Assembly: GCA_927910745.1 (NCBI GenBank)
Contig: CAKMNX010000007.1
Location: forward strand, 1-54,906
Length of the DNA stretch: 54,906 bases
Origin: an uncultured Candidatus Saccharibacteria bacterium
Lineage (GTDB): Bacteria > Patescibacteriota > Saccharimonadia > Saccharimonadales > Saccharimonadaceae
Direction of reading: 5' to 3'
The notes below the pieces were generated by a model. That model made no database searches, had not been told where the DNA came from, and saw only the letters and a list, made by a program, of their open reading frames with translations. Shown here piece by piece: positions 1 through 8,699 of this stretch (the stretch's first letter is position 1; every line of letters begins with the position of its first letter). Position numbers and translations under genes: made by a program.

Positions 1-627
1 ATGATCGATATGAACAACCTCAACCAACAACTACAACTCGGCCGCGAAGAACTCGCTGCAAACGACAAAGCAATCCTTTCACTACAGCGCCGTATTGCGA
101 TCTGGCGAGCAATGATCGATGAGAACGACGCCGACCTCTCATATCACATTCGTCTCCGACTCAATACGATGTGTGTCCGCCACGTACAAGATGTTTGGTA
201 TCGTGCTTTCCCTGATGATTCTGGAGTCGAAGATCTTCTCACGCTCGCACAGAATGTTGCAGATGGACAGGCTGATCCAGCAGAAGCAGAGGAGCGTGCA
301 CGCAGCTACTTTGAAGAGCTCCTCTTCGATGTGGAACTCGACAGCATCACCGAGCCAGCAACCTTCGTGGCCGATGCCGCAGCTAGTGCTGTGATGTCAG
401 CCTGCCACCGAGATCTGTACTACGAAGTCGATATGGATAGCGATCTCAAGGATGATGATTTACTGCCAGATTCCCTCGATTTGAGCTACGCCTGCTCGGC
501 TGCTGCTGCTCGCGGGTTGAATTGGCAGGCTGCCGAAGATGTTGATGTTAACGCTCGTCGCGCATTTTGGACATGGTACCTCGATGAGGCAATTCCTGCA
601 GCGATGAATGGTGAATCACCAAAGTAA
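1..627 (+). CDS. Unknown helical protein, possibly Imm5-like immunity protein
   Basis: A 208-residue, acidic, mostly helical protein without signal peptide or membrane segment. The N-terminal part (about residues 12-65) and the C-terminal block RRAFWTWYLDEAIPAA (about 186-201) resemble my memory of the Imm5 family of polymorphic-toxin immunity proteins; this is pattern memory and not a search. An ATG lies at base 1, so the true start could lie outside the window. No toxin gene is adjacent. It ends in TAA and is followed by a strong hairpin terminator. If the family call is right it would neutralise a toxin delivered by another bacterium. Confidence 0.45.
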   Translation: MIDMNNLNQQLQLGREELAANDKAILSLQRRIAIWRAMIDENDADLSYHIRLRLNTMCVRHVQDVWYRAFPDDSGVEDLLTLAQNVADGQADPAEAEERARSYFEELLFDVELDSITEPATFVADAAASAVMSACHRDLYYEVDMDSDLKDDDLLPDSLDLSYACSAAAARGLNWQAAEDVDVNARRAFWTWYLDEAIPAAMNGESPK

Positions 628-699
628 CTCACTGTCAATAGTAGTCAATTTATTTTGACTATATGTGCCTAGTAAACGAAAGTATAAAAATTACACCTC

Positions 700-740
700 A
701 AAGCAACAACAGTTCCACATAGTAACGGTTGTTGCTTTTT
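700..740 (+). terminator. Rho-independent terminator of the first gene
   Basis: The arms AAAGCAACAAC and GTTGTTGCTTT form an 11-bp stem, followed by a T run. It sits 70 nt after the stop of the first gene. The rest of 628-795 holds no gene. Confidence 0.75.
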
Positions 741-795
741 ATAATGTACCTTAGAGACACAACATAATCTGTGTATATCTCAGCAGGTATACCTG

Positions 796-1350
796 CTATA
801 ATGGTGCTTCCACCGCTGCCCACGTTGCATCGGGTTTATCCTCGGGGATGATGACAGTGACTTGGTTGCCAATCTCAATCCGGAAGAACGTCACACTTGC
901 TAGCAAGATCCGGTATTCTCTGCCCTGTGCTTCTACATAGTATGCACCATCATGTTGGGTGAGCGTCCCGATAATCTGCTTGCGCTCCACCCGCTTGATT
1001 TGCTTGTAGATAAAGCCACCATCGTCGGCAATTGTCAGCTTGAGCTTGTCACCCTCAACCAGCTTAGACTTGCTGGCATAATTGGCTGGCACAGGATAAT
1101 TCTTGCCATCGGCATCGACCATCACTTGCCCGTCAAAGATTCCTTCGACTATCTTGCCCGATACCTCCTCGCGGCTATTGCTTGGCACAACGACTTCGCC
1201 ATCGTCACCAATAATACTCATCAATAATTCCTTTGCAGCGGCCAGGTTTGTCTCTGCCTCTTGAATCAGCGATCGCAATCGCTTTACCTGTTTCTCTGGT
1301 AGTTCAGACATATTTTCTCGCAATTCCTTGTCTGTTTTCTTAGTTATCAA
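796..1350 (-). CDS. Conserved unknown protein with N-terminal coiled coil and beta-rich C-terminus
   Basis: A 184-residue cytoplasmic protein. Residues about 15-45 form a basic/acidic helix (KQVKRLRSLIQEAE) of coiled-coil type. Residues about 60-180 are beta-rich with repeated GxxVxV turns (KIVEGIFDGQVMV, GDKLKLTI, GNQVTVIIP), suggestive of OB-like or translin-like barrels. Function unknown. The start shown is a TTG lying right behind a good promoter (TTGACA, 17 bp, TATATA), which would make the mRNA leaderless. The ATG at 1311 is the alternative start; its Shine-Dalgarno site is weak and too distant. The stop codon lies inside a 16-bp palindrome. Confidence 0.6.
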   Translation of the reverse strand: MITKKTDKELRENMSELPEKQVKRLRSLIQEAETNLAAAKELLMSIIGDDGEVVVPSNSREEVSGKIVEGIFDGQVMVDADGKNYPVPANYASKSKLVEGDKLKLTIADDGGFIYKQIKRVERKQIIGTLTQHDGAYYVEAQGREYRILLASVTFFRIEIGNQVTVIIPEDKPDATWAAVEAPL

Positions 1351-1355
1351 CCCAT

Positions 1356-1386
1356 TATATAGCGATGGGGTGGGGCCTTGTCAAGG
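1356..1386 (-). promoter_or_regulatory. Promoter of the 796-1350 gene
   Basis: On the minus strand: TTGACA, 17 bp, TATATA (or TATAAT with 19 bp), ending 3-5 nt before the TTG codon at 1350. Coordinates are approximate to a few bases. Confidence 0.6.
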
Positions 1387-1396
1387 CACTTGGTGG

Positions 1397-1630
1397 TTAT
1401 CCACAGCGATAACAGGGGTAGCCAGTAGTTCGTTGTAAAAATGGTACGATGCTTAGAGCGCTACCCTCGATAGTATAACCAGCGAAGAGTAACCAGAGGA
1501 GACGGACTCCTGCCCTCTCTGTATCTTGAACGTGCCATCGCAGCTCTCGGCCTACCGCGATGAGTATGATGAACCATGGCAGTGGCCCAATGACCAGCAA
1601 AACTATGGCAGCGATAGTCATGACGCTCAT
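1397..1630 (-). CDS. Small two-helix membrane protein of unknown function
   Basis: A 77-residue protein with two predicted membrane helices (about residues 4-27 and 45-65) joined by a charged loop (GRELRWHVQDTERAG). The start at 1630 is chosen because AGGGAG lies 8 nt upstream; an in-frame upstream ATG at 1702 lacks a ribosome site and would run through the rplL terminator. It ends with a CYRC motif. It lies directly downstream of the rplL terminator. Function not recognised. Confidence 0.5.
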   Translation of the reverse strand: MSVMTIAAIVLLVIGPLPWFIILIAVGRELRWHVQDTERAGVRLLWLLFAGYTIEGSALSIVPFLQRTTGYPCYRCG

Positions 1631-1664
1631 GATATTCTCCCTTCCTCGGAGGTGCAAAACCCAA

Positions 1665-1690
1665 CCAAAAACACACCCAAGCGGGTGTGC
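1665..1690 (-). terminator. rplL terminator
   Basis: Minus-strand stem CACACCC, loop GCTT, GGGTGTG, then TTTTTGG. It lies 30 nt beyond the rplL stop and closes the rplJ-rplL unit. Confidence 0.8.
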
Positions 1691-1719
1691 TGATGGCATC
1701 AATGCGGTCGGTAGGGTGA

Positions 1720-2094
1720 TTACGCCAGTTCGACGGTAGCGCCAGCCTCTTCCAAGGTCTTCTTGGCAGCTTCAGCGTCGTCTTTGCTGACCTTTTCTTT
1801 GATTGGGCTTGGTGCGTTGTCGACCAAAGCTTTTGCCTCACCTAGGCCAAGGCCAGTGAGTTCCTTAACAGCCTTGATGACAGCAACCTTTTGGCCGCCA
1901 ACTTCCTTGAGGGTGACGGTAAATTCGGTCTGCTCGTCTTCAGCAGCACCAGCGTCGGCGGCTGGGCCAGCGACAGCGACTGCAGCAGCGGCTGGCTCAA
2001 TGCCGTATTCGTCCTTGAGGACATTTTTGAGTTCGTTGACTTCCAGAACGGTCAAAGCAACCAGTTCTTCGGCCAGTTTTTTCACATCTGCCAT
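1720..2094 (-). CDS. rplL: 50S ribosomal protein L7/L12 (bL12)
   Basis: Stalk protein of the large subunit that recruits translational GTPases. It is 124 residues long, normal for the family. The N-terminal dimerisation helix pair (MADVKKLAEELVALTVLEVN) is followed by an Ala-rich hinge (about 36-52) and the globular domain with KVAVIKAVKELTGLGLGEAK and the family ending TVELA. AAAGGAA lies upstream of the ATG. It is transcribed after rplJ with an 87-nt gap. rplK and rplA, usually in the same operon, lie elsewhere in this window. Confidence 0.97.
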   Translation of the reverse strand: MADVKKLAEELVALTVLEVNELKNVLKDEYGIEPAAAAVAVAGPAADAGAAEDEQTEFTVTLKEVGGQKVAVIKAVKELTGLGLGEAKALVDNAPSPIKEKVSKDDAEAAKKTLEEAGATVELA

Positions 2095-2181
2095 GATGGA
2101 TTCCTTTCAATGATGTGCGGTAGAATTATCGCACAAATTATTGTCTGCATAGTGCAAACGTTAGTACAATGCTGCGCTTGG

Positions 2182-2709
2182 TTACGCAGCTGCTTTGGCG
2201 TCTTCGATGCCATCGAGCAACGCATGAAGGTTGCCCGAAAGTGCGTTGGTAGTGTCGTGTACTGGCGAGAGCAGCTGTGCCACCACTTCGGCCACCAGCT
2301 GATTCTTGCTTGGCAAGCCAGCCAGTGCAGTGACGTCGGCTGTGTTGAGAGCTTCGCCTTCGCCACTAAAGCCAGCAACCAACTGAACTGTTGGATGTGT
2401 CTTAGCAAACTCGTGCAACACCTTCGCTGCTATCACCTCATCATCTGGCGAGATTGCATAAAGCAATTGCCCAGCCAGGGCCGAAGTGTCGGTATCTTTG
2501 TAGGTGTCATGCTGCGCAAAGGCAACACGCACGAGACGGTTCTTCACCACCTTAATGACAACACCAGCTTCGCGAGCTTCGCGGCGCAACGCCTGCAGAT
2601 CTGCCACACTTGTCCCTTGGTAGGTCGCAACGGCAGTGCCCTTTGCTTCTGCGAGAAGCTCGCTCATTTCAGCCACCAAAGCTTGTTTTTTATCTTTGGA
2701 AATTGCCAT
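2182..2709 (-). CDS. rplJ: 50S ribosomal protein L10 (uL10)
   Basis: Anchors the L7/L12 dimers to 23S rRNA. The product is 175 residues, close to the usual 165-180. It starts MAISKDKKQALVAEMSELL and carries the conserved KVVKNRLVRVA segment. Start 2709 is chosen over the upstream in-frame start because AAAGGAT precedes it and the family begins there; the extra 46 upstream residues have no family likeness. About 200 nt of leader lie upstream, where L10 autoregulatory leaders normally occur. Confidence 0.96.
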   Translation of the reverse strand: MAISKDKKQALVAEMSELLAEAKGTAVATYQGTSVADLQALRREAREAGVVIKVVKNRLVRVAFAQHDTYKDTDTSALAGQLLYAISPDDEVIAAKVLHEFAKTHPTVQLVAGFSGEGEALNTADVTALAGLPSKNQLVAEVVAQLLSPVHDTTNALSGNLHALLDGIEDAKAAA

Positions 2710-2925
2710 AAGATAAAATCCTTTCTTTGGAGTTGTAATACCTATACACACCGAGAAGGGGTGCAGTATTACTGGTTTGTTGTTGTATCCGACCGCATTG
2801 TTAATGTCCGACATATGCCGCAAAAAATCGCCTCTGCACGATTGCAAAGACGAGTATCGAGTTTCGTATTAGAACGCTGGCGTAAGAGCCACGGCGTATC
2901 CGAAATTCCCTCGGTAGCATACTTA
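2710..2925 (-). promoter_or_regulatory. rplJ leader region, possible L10 autoregulatory leader
   Basis: Non-coding stretch between the large RSH-like gene and rplJ. A small hairpin (CACCCCTTCTCGGTG, minus strand) lies about 40 nt before the start codon. In many bacteria L10-(L12)4 binds a kink-turn in this leader. I could not trace the kink-turn by eye, so this rests on position only. Confidence 0.3.
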
Positions 2926-3115
2926 TCAGCTGCTTTGTCGTGCATAACAGCCCGCTACGGTCTTTGGCAATGTCTGGAAGAGATTATAGCAGATGATGGT
3001 AGGTGGATGCAAGGCGTGGAAAACTATTTGTGTCAGCGCGTAAACAGAGTGAAGAAGTAGCTTAGCTGTGCAGTTGTGCTTGGGCAAGCATCGCATCGAT
3101 TTTGCGGTTCGTATG

Positions 3116-5232
3116 TTAATGCGGCTTCGGCTTGGCTGGTGCAAGGTTGTTTTGCCAAAATCCTGCTTACGCCTGTTGAGATTGCTCATGCGCGTGAGCT
3201 GCCCTTCTGTCGGCTGGAGCTGATAGCCAAGCTGCTTACCAAGCTTGTATAAGATATGTGCTGCTATGCCATGGCGTGTCGCCTCGCGATCCTCCTTGGT
3301 GAGAACCTGGACTTCAAAGGGCAAAATACCTGAGGCTTGATCCTCATACAGGCCTGTCATCTTAGCAACGCGAAAGCCCTTCTTGTTGTCTTCCTTAAAA
3401 TCAATATACTCTTCAGCACGAGTACCCGGATAACGAGCCTCAAATGCAGTCTTAATATCCTTAATGAATTGAGTGTCTCCCTCTACCTTGAGTATCTTGT
3501 CTCGGCCTGGTGCAGCATATGGGGTAATAATATAGTCATCATCCTCGTTGGTTGAAGTCTTGTTATTTTGCGCAGTTTTATCGTGTGATGGCGTAACAAT
3601 ATTGTTATTGTTGATCATATCCAGGAACACATCAAGTAGTTCATCGCGATCCTCTGTAATGAATGTGATGCCATCAATATCGAACGGTACTTCGAGTGAG
3701 CTGTCTTTTTCTGGTGGAGATAATGAACGTAGTGTCTGTGGTGTAATATCGTCAAATTGCTCACAGAGCTCGTCGATGCATTGAGTCTTCAAATCTTCCA
3801 AAATCTTTATTGTTTTCTCATCATATGCTTGCAAGTCTTCGTATGGTATGAATTCTCGCCCATCCTGGCGTTCTTTCTCTTTAGCTTTTACACCATTCAT
3901 CTTGTCATCATACGCTTGCAGTATGTCTGGTGAGATAGAGGCGCGGATTTTTTGATATTCTTCTCTCTTTTGTTTCTCTGCTTTTTTTGCTCCTTCTGCA
4001 AGCTTACGTGCGAGAGATCCAACAGACTTGAGCCGCCATACCGCTCGGAGCTCAGTATGCCACTCATAACTACAGTTGCCGTTCCCCACCACAATATTGT
4101 GGTTCGACTCCTGGCCAAGGACAAGCTTGCTTTCGCCTCCGCTTGTGTCTGTTTTGCCAATCATGCGCGCGAGAATTTTTTCTGTAATGTTGCAATAGTT
4201 TTGGTTGCGCTCTTCGGCAGTGATGACGTGATCTGGGTTGTCAGTATCGGTAGTACCCAGCACGCCAAATTCCGACAGGATGCGCTCAGCGAGATCCACA
4301 AAATGCCCTTGGCCGGTATTGCGCAGTTGGAGGCATATCACCTTGCTTCGGAGCGCCATTGCAAGCCCATCAAAGCCAATAATTTCGCACAGTGGTGCAA
4401 GCAATGCCTCGCTCTTGTAGGCTAGTTCATACGCTTCCGATGTATCATAGCGAGTGTTGTTAAGTTTATTGAGCGTGTTGACAGCCTCCATAAAAATAGT
4501 CGAAAGCCCAACGCTCTCTCCTGCATCTAAAAGGTCATCAAGATCGAGCATATTCATTGGCTGCTGCCACAGCTCTTGCATGAGGTTCTCTGCTTGCATG
4601 CGGTCGTGTGTTGCAGTCTCAAGAAGCTGACTTTGTTTCTGTTCATCTGTAAGATATTGACTCTCCGCAGAGGAAGGCTTTATCCTTCCTTTTGATTTTT
4701 CGAGCTTTCGAGCTTTCGTAATGGCTGTGTACAGAGACTCTTTGTTCTCGGTGTCTGGGTTAGAGGGTATCTTCTGCGTATTAAGAAATTTACTCCAGGC
4801 GCTTGACAGCTGGCTTGTGTCCTGCAGCATCGAAACAATTTGGTTAAACTTTTTATATGCATCTACTTCCCACTGTTTTTTATGATCTTCGAGCATCTTG
4901 TGACGGAGGCTGGCAAGGTTCTCCGTTTTGAGCAGTTCATCGCGGTTGCCTGCTGTATACAATAAGTATGCAGTATAGGCGCTGTGATTGCTGTACTTTG
5001 CAAATAACTCTCCAGCAAAGTCTCGCATGAGGCTCAAGCCCGATACAATTCGCTTTGTTTTAGACTCTGGTGTGTTAGTGAGATTGAGCGCTTTTTCGTA
5101 TAAATCGTATCGATCTTTATCAAAGCCCGCATTTGTCTCGTGCGCTAAGGTATTATTTACTGGGCTAGCTGTACGCTCTTTTGTTGGATTCGACACAGTG
5201 CATACAACTGTAGCAAAGTTATCAAAAATCAC
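3116..5232 (-). CDS. Large degenerate RelA/SpoT-like (RSH) protein, 3' frameshift
   Basis: About 705 residues if one base is restored. Residues about 255-305 (SEALLAPLCEIIGFDGLAM) resemble the linker after the HD domain of RSH proteins. Residues about 565-665 match the synthetase end: DYIITPYAAPG, GFRVAKM, and FEVQVLTKEDRE followed by RHGIAAHILYK, the counterpart of the VEIQIRT...GVAAHW.YK motif. The classic HD motifs are not visible and the synthetase loop is altered, so (p)ppGpp synthesis is doubtful. The uninterrupted frame reads on to 2926, but the last 85 residues are Cys/Arg-rich and non-protein-like. A one-base deletion at the TTTT run near 3160 instead gives the ending WQNNLAPAKPKPH. 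The start (GTG 5232) lacks a ribosome site; a second indel near 5243 would allow an upstream ATG. Confidence 0.55.
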
Positions 5233-5379
5233 AAGGGTTAACCCCTGAAGGGCATGTCCATACTGTTATAGATAGTGGGTAAATATGCAATATCAGAGAG
5301 CTTTGCGCTATGCAAGTGTAAGGGTGTGTATGATGACCTTCGCTAAGGTTTTACTGTGTAAAATAGCCCCATGGGTATT

Positions 5380-6054
5380 TTACTTGTAATTTGTATTAAT
5401 AATCGAGAGGATCTCGCGCTGTATCTTGTGCGGAGACTTACATTCGCCAGTATCGCTGATGCACTGGATTATAGGTACCTGGTAGTCTTTGGCGAGAATG
5501 TGATAGCCATCATGGACGCGCTGCTGAAAGTCGCTGTCTTGTGATTCGAAGGTATCTAGCGTCGCGAGAGCACCTCTCTGCTTTATACGATGCATGCGTT
5601 CCTGCTCGTCGTTGAGCGTGAGGATGATGAGGTAGTCTGGCGTGAAATAGCGTTGGCCGGTAAATAAGGCAGTAACATGCTGGATATGTTCCTGACTCAG
5701 ACCTTCACCATACCCCTGATAGGCGAGTGTCGAAAAATAATTACGGGACGCGAGGACAGTTTCGCCCCGCTCCAGCGCTGGTTGAATAATCTGCTGCCAT
5801 AGCTCGCGCCGTGCAGTGCTAAGTAGTGCGAGATTAATCTTTGGGTCGCGACGGAGATTGCCATTTTTGATAACAGTGCGGAGGTAGTGAGCAATTGGCG
5901 TGGTCTGGGCTGGGTCGTCGCTGCTCGGCTCCTCCACAACTGTCACTACGTAGCCTTGACTTTGATAGTGTTTGGCAAGAAGCTCTACTTGGGTTGATTT
6001 GCCCGTGCCGTCAATCCCCTCAATGACGATGTAGTTACCTTGGTGCTGAGTCAT
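5380..6054 (-). CDS. tmk: Thymidylate kinase
   Basis: Phosphorylates dTMP to dTDP with ATP. 224 residues, slightly longer than usual. The P-loop IEGIDGTGKSTQ is at about residues 12-23. The LID-type arginines lie in MHRIKQRGA (about 153-161). The usual DR(Y/F) motif before STLAYQG reads SRNYFSTLAYQG, so the Asp is replaced by Ser while the Arg is kept. AGAGG precedes the ATG. It stands alone, downstream of a small unknown gene. Confidence 0.9.
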   Translation of the reverse strand: MTQHQGNYIVIEGIDGTGKSTQVELLAKHYQSQGYVVTVVEEPSSDDPAQTTPIAHYLRTVIKNGNLRRDPKINLALLSTARRELWQQIIQPALERGETVLASRNYFSTLAYQGYGEGLSQEHIQHVTALFTGQRYFTPDYLIILTLNDEQERMHRIKQRGALATLDTFESQDSDFQQRVHDGYHILAKDYQVPIIQCISDTGECKSPHKIQREILSIINTNYK

Positions 6055-6094
6055 TTACATAACCTCTTATTTTCATTGCAAAATACCCCACGCC

Positions 6095-6604
6095 CTATAT
6101 ATCAATTTTTCGTAAAACAGATTCAGACGGTATAGTGTCCTTTGTAATATAATCTGTGAAAATCTGTCCAGCTTCTTCTCCCGTAAATACCTCTTCTGGA
6201 TGAATGCGTATCGTAAATGGTTCGCCATCGCGCTGCCAGGTGAGTGGAATGAATCGCTCTTTATCAGCCACTGGCTTTTGGGCAATTACATAGTGGATAT
6301 ATGGATACTGGGCTGTGTGATTATCTGGATCTGGCACGCGCACTTCTATAGTCATGCCGGTACTCGACCCAGCACATTGCATGTAGTAGCCATCAGCCAA
6401 GCTATCCTTTGGCAGATTCTTTGGATGGTCAATACCATCTGGCAAAGCCCACACACAGATACTAAAGCAGCGGTTGCCATCAAGGACAGTTGGGTCAGCA
6501 ATAGCCTGGCTCACCTTTTGCGCAACCTGCTCTGGTGTTTGTGGCTGCAAAAATCGCTCAAAATAACCAACACTACCAACGAGCGAGTAGACATATTTTT
6601 TCAT
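6095..6604 (-). CDS. Unknown small soluble protein
   Basis: 169 residues, no signal peptide or membrane segment, mixed alpha/beta. Notable segments are CFSICVWALPDG, YIHYVIAQKPVADK and the C-terminal IHPEEVFTGEEAGQIF followed by IPSESVLRKIDI. The last block faintly recalls the C-terminus of Imm1-type immunity proteins, but I would not name it on that basis. GGAGG lies 6 nt before the ATG. It is separated from rplA by a strong hairpin and lies upstream of tmk. Confidence 0.5.
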   Translation of the reverse strand: MKKYVYSLVGSVGYFERFLQPQTPEQVAQKVSQAIADPTVLDGNRCFSICVWALPDGIDHPKNLPKDSLADGYYMQCAGSSTGMTIEVRVPDPDNHTAQYPYIHYVIAQKPVADKERFIPLTWQRDGEPFTIRIHPEEVFTGEEAGQIFTDYITKDTIPSESVLRKIDI

Positions 6605-6691
6605 ATAGCACCTCCGTTACTATGGTGATGAATGAATAGTATGAGAGTATCACCACTCATTCCATCATACCATGCATAGGTAGGCACATAA

Positions 6692-6726
6692 ATAATACTG
6701 CCAGCTTCCCTGACTGGCAGTATTAT
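6692..6726 (-). terminator. rplA terminator
   Basis: A 13-bp perfect stem (ATAATACTGCCAG / CTGGCAGTATTAT) with a 9-nt loop, followed by TTATG on the minus strand. It lies 18 nt beyond the rplA stop. Confidence 0.75.
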
Positions 6727-6744
6727 GGCGAGTGTTACACTCTA

Positions 6745-7724
6745 CTAGTCGAGTTTGTGCTCAACCTTGATGCCAGGTCCCATCGTCGTTGCAGCTGCGA
6801 TGGATTTGACATATACACCCTTGAGCGAGCTTGGCTTTTGAGTTTGCAAGCTGGCAAAGAAGGCGTCGGCATTCGCGCGGAGCTTTTCTGTGCCAAAGCT
6901 CACCTTGCCGATGCTGAGGTGAATCGCTGCTTGCTTGTCTACGCGGTACTCTACCTTACCAGCTTTTGCCTCAGTGACGGCAGTTGCAATGTCGGTTGTT
7001 ACAGTACCGCTCTTTGGGTTAGGCATCAGACCCTTTGGCCAAGCAGACGGGCGTATTTACCAAGCTTTGGCATGTACTGCGGGGTGGCGATCAAAACGTC
7101 AAAGTCTAACGTACCCTTGTCGAGCAGCTTGATGATAGCCTCTTCGCCAGCAATGTCTGCCCCTGCTTTGGTAGCAGTTGCAACCTCGGCTTCTGGCGCA
7201 AAGACGGCAACGCGAACAGTCTTACCTGTACCGTGTGGCAAGACAACTGTCGAGCGGATATTTTGATCAGCCTGGCGTGGATCAACACCAAGGCGGACGT
7301 GCAGTTCAACACTCGCATCAAACTTAGCAGGATTGGTCTCAGTCGCAAGCTGGAGTGCTTCGTCTAGCGAGTATACCTTATCTTTTTCAACCTTCTCAGC
7401 TAGCTTACGATAAGCCTTGCCACGGCGCTCAATCAGTGGGCGAACCTTTGGTGCGGGCCCTTTCTTGATAGCTGCATCGACATCACCCTGAGGCGTTGTA
7501 TCGCCAGCCTCTTTGCGGGCTTCTTTCTCAGCCTTCGCTTCAGCCTCGTCGAGAGCCTTTTGGCTACGCTTACCAGCCTTTGCAACAGTGGCTTCGCGCT
7601 GGGCAATGACATCCTTGTCATTTGCTGCAGCGATGGCCGCCTCAATCTCTGCAATGGTATTTTTTTCTGAAACATCGAGTTTCAGCTCTGCTGCTTTTTC
7701 GAGCAGATCGGCTTTTTTTGCCAT
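6745..7724 (-). CDS. rplA: 50S ribosomal protein L1 (uL1), long form, frameshifted
   Basis: About 326 residues after correcting one base, against about 230 for ordinary uL1. Residues 1-45 (MAKKADLLEKAAELKLDV, then TIAEIEAAI) look like a SAP/HeH or Rho-N-type helical motif; residues 46-100 are an Ala/Lys-rich charged linker; the L1 fold follows (KFDASVELHVRLGVDPRQAD, VLPHGTGK). At 7026-7036 the frame is broken: the read gives LGQRV and a stop, whereas one more C gives LGPKGLMPNPKSGTVT, the family signature. The C-terminal half continues to 6745. ATG 7724 has AAAGGA upstream. rplK is 2 kb away instead of adjacent. Confidence 0.93.
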
Positions 7725-7879
7725 AGTATCCTTTCTGTGGTGCAAGCGGCTTGGGTGCCTCCCACGATTACTCATTAACTCTTCTAGTATAGCACACATA
7801 GCCCCGCAGCATGAGATAATAAGCTTGTACAATGTGAAAATAACAGAGTGGTATTTTGAGCACGCGTCACCAATTGTGC

Positions 7880-7885
7880 TATAAT
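7880..7885 (+). promoter_or_regulatory. tRNA-Pro promoter -10 box
   Basis: TATAAT preceded by TGC (extended -10) 12 nt before the mature tRNA; TTGAGC at 7856-7861 is a weak -35 with 18-bp spacing. Confidence 0.75.
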
Positions 7886-7897
7886 GAGAGACGTTGT

Positions 7898-7973
7898 CGG
7901 GGTGTGGCGCAGCTGGTAGCGCGTACGGCTGGGGGCCGTGAGGTCGCAAGTTCAAGTCTTGTCACCCCGACCA
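7898..7973 (+). tRNA. tRNA-Pro(GGG)
   Basis: A full cloverleaf can be drawn: acceptor CGGGGTG/CACCCCG, D stem GCGC/GCGC, anticodon stem TACGG/CCGTG with loop CTGGGGG (anticodon GGG), T arm with TTCAAGT, and an encoded CCA end. Confidence 0.95.
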
Positions 7974-7992
7974 TTTTTTGCTTTATGTCTTA

Positions 7993-8030
7993 CTCTCACG
8001 CTGTAGGTGTTTCGAGTGTGAGGTTTTTTA
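7993..8030 (+). terminator. Terminator behind tRNA-Pro
   Basis: Stem CTCACGCT / AGTGTGAG with a 12-nt loop, then GTTTTTTATTT. Confidence 0.7.
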
Positions 8031-8076
8031 TTTGTTGGCTTTAGTTGCTACTCTAAGCAAATTGCTTGCGAGTGTA

Positions 8077-8105
8077 TTGCATGCGTTAGCTAACTGTTTT
8101 ATAAT
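8077..8105 (+). promoter_or_regulatory. Promoter giving a leaderless mRNA
   Basis: TTGCAT, 17 bp, TATAAT. The -10 ends 10 nt before the ATG at 8116, so the transcript should have at most 3-4 leader bases and no Shine-Dalgarno site. Confidence 0.75.
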
Positions 8106-8115
8106 AAAGATTATT

Positions 8116-8535
8116 ATGAGCGAGATACCACCATTCACAGACAAACCACCAGTAAATCCAGAAGATACGAATAGAACAGAATTGCAAATTGGCATGAAGA
8201 AAATGCGAGAACAGTTGCTCGGTGTTATGGCACTTGAGGAAGTAGGTTGTCAGAAGGTGACGAGTGCGGTTCGAGAAACTATAGCACCAGCCAAAGCAAA
8301 CGATACCCAAGATCATCACGGTGACCTCGCTGACTTGAATGATGCTTTCGATGAACTTTCTGAATACGACAGAAAACAGGAGCCACCCATAGAGCGTTTT
8401 TCACCCGAAACTGACGACCCAGAATATCTAGCTTTTCTTAAAAAGATTACCGAGTGCAAAAGTAGCAGTGAGATGCATAGAATGATCATGGCGCGCAAAA
8501 GGCTAGAAGGCCGTCCAGACTTAGCCTCCATCTAG
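8116..8535 (+). CDS. Unknown acidic protein
   Basis: 139 residues, hydrophilic, no membrane segment. The N-terminus is Pro-rich (MSEIPPFTDKPPVNPED), followed by helices (GMKKMREQLLGVMALEEVG and DLADLNDAFDELSEYDRK). The C-terminus is basic (MIMARKRLEGRPDLASI). The start at 8116 is chosen because it sits immediately behind a consensus promoter; the upstream in-frame extension runs through the tRNA terminator and the promoter. No family recognised; no neighbour suggests a role. Confidence 0.6.
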   Translation: MSEIPPFTDKPPVNPEDTNRTELQIGMKKMREQLLGVMALEEVGCQKVTSAVRETIAPAKANDTQDHHGDLADLNDAFDELSEYDRKQEPPIERFSPETDDPEYLAFLKKITECKSSSEMHRMIMARKRLEGRPDLASI

Positions 8536-8699
8536 TAGTTGTATTTCACTTCCGCAAAGAAGGCCTTATTAGCTAGAGTTGGTAGTGAAGGAGTTTTACG
8601 TGATAATGCAGTACTACTTAACACTTGCCGTATGACTGAAAAGATATCTCTGCAGATTTATCAACCACGTTTGTTATCAGGATAATCACATCGCTATTT

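Noticed and set aside
1891..3060. 389-residue plus-strand ORF across rplL and rplJ
   Set aside because: Cys/His-rich random composition antisense to two ribosomal genes.
2926..3115. Extension of the RSH-like protein to 2926
   Set aside because: The last 85 residues are Cys/Arg-rich with no acidic residues; a one-base fix gives a normal end at 3116.
6745..7026. Separate 93-residue C-terminal L1 gene
   Set aside because: Its sequence continues the L1 signature exactly once one base is restored, so it is the other half of the same gene.
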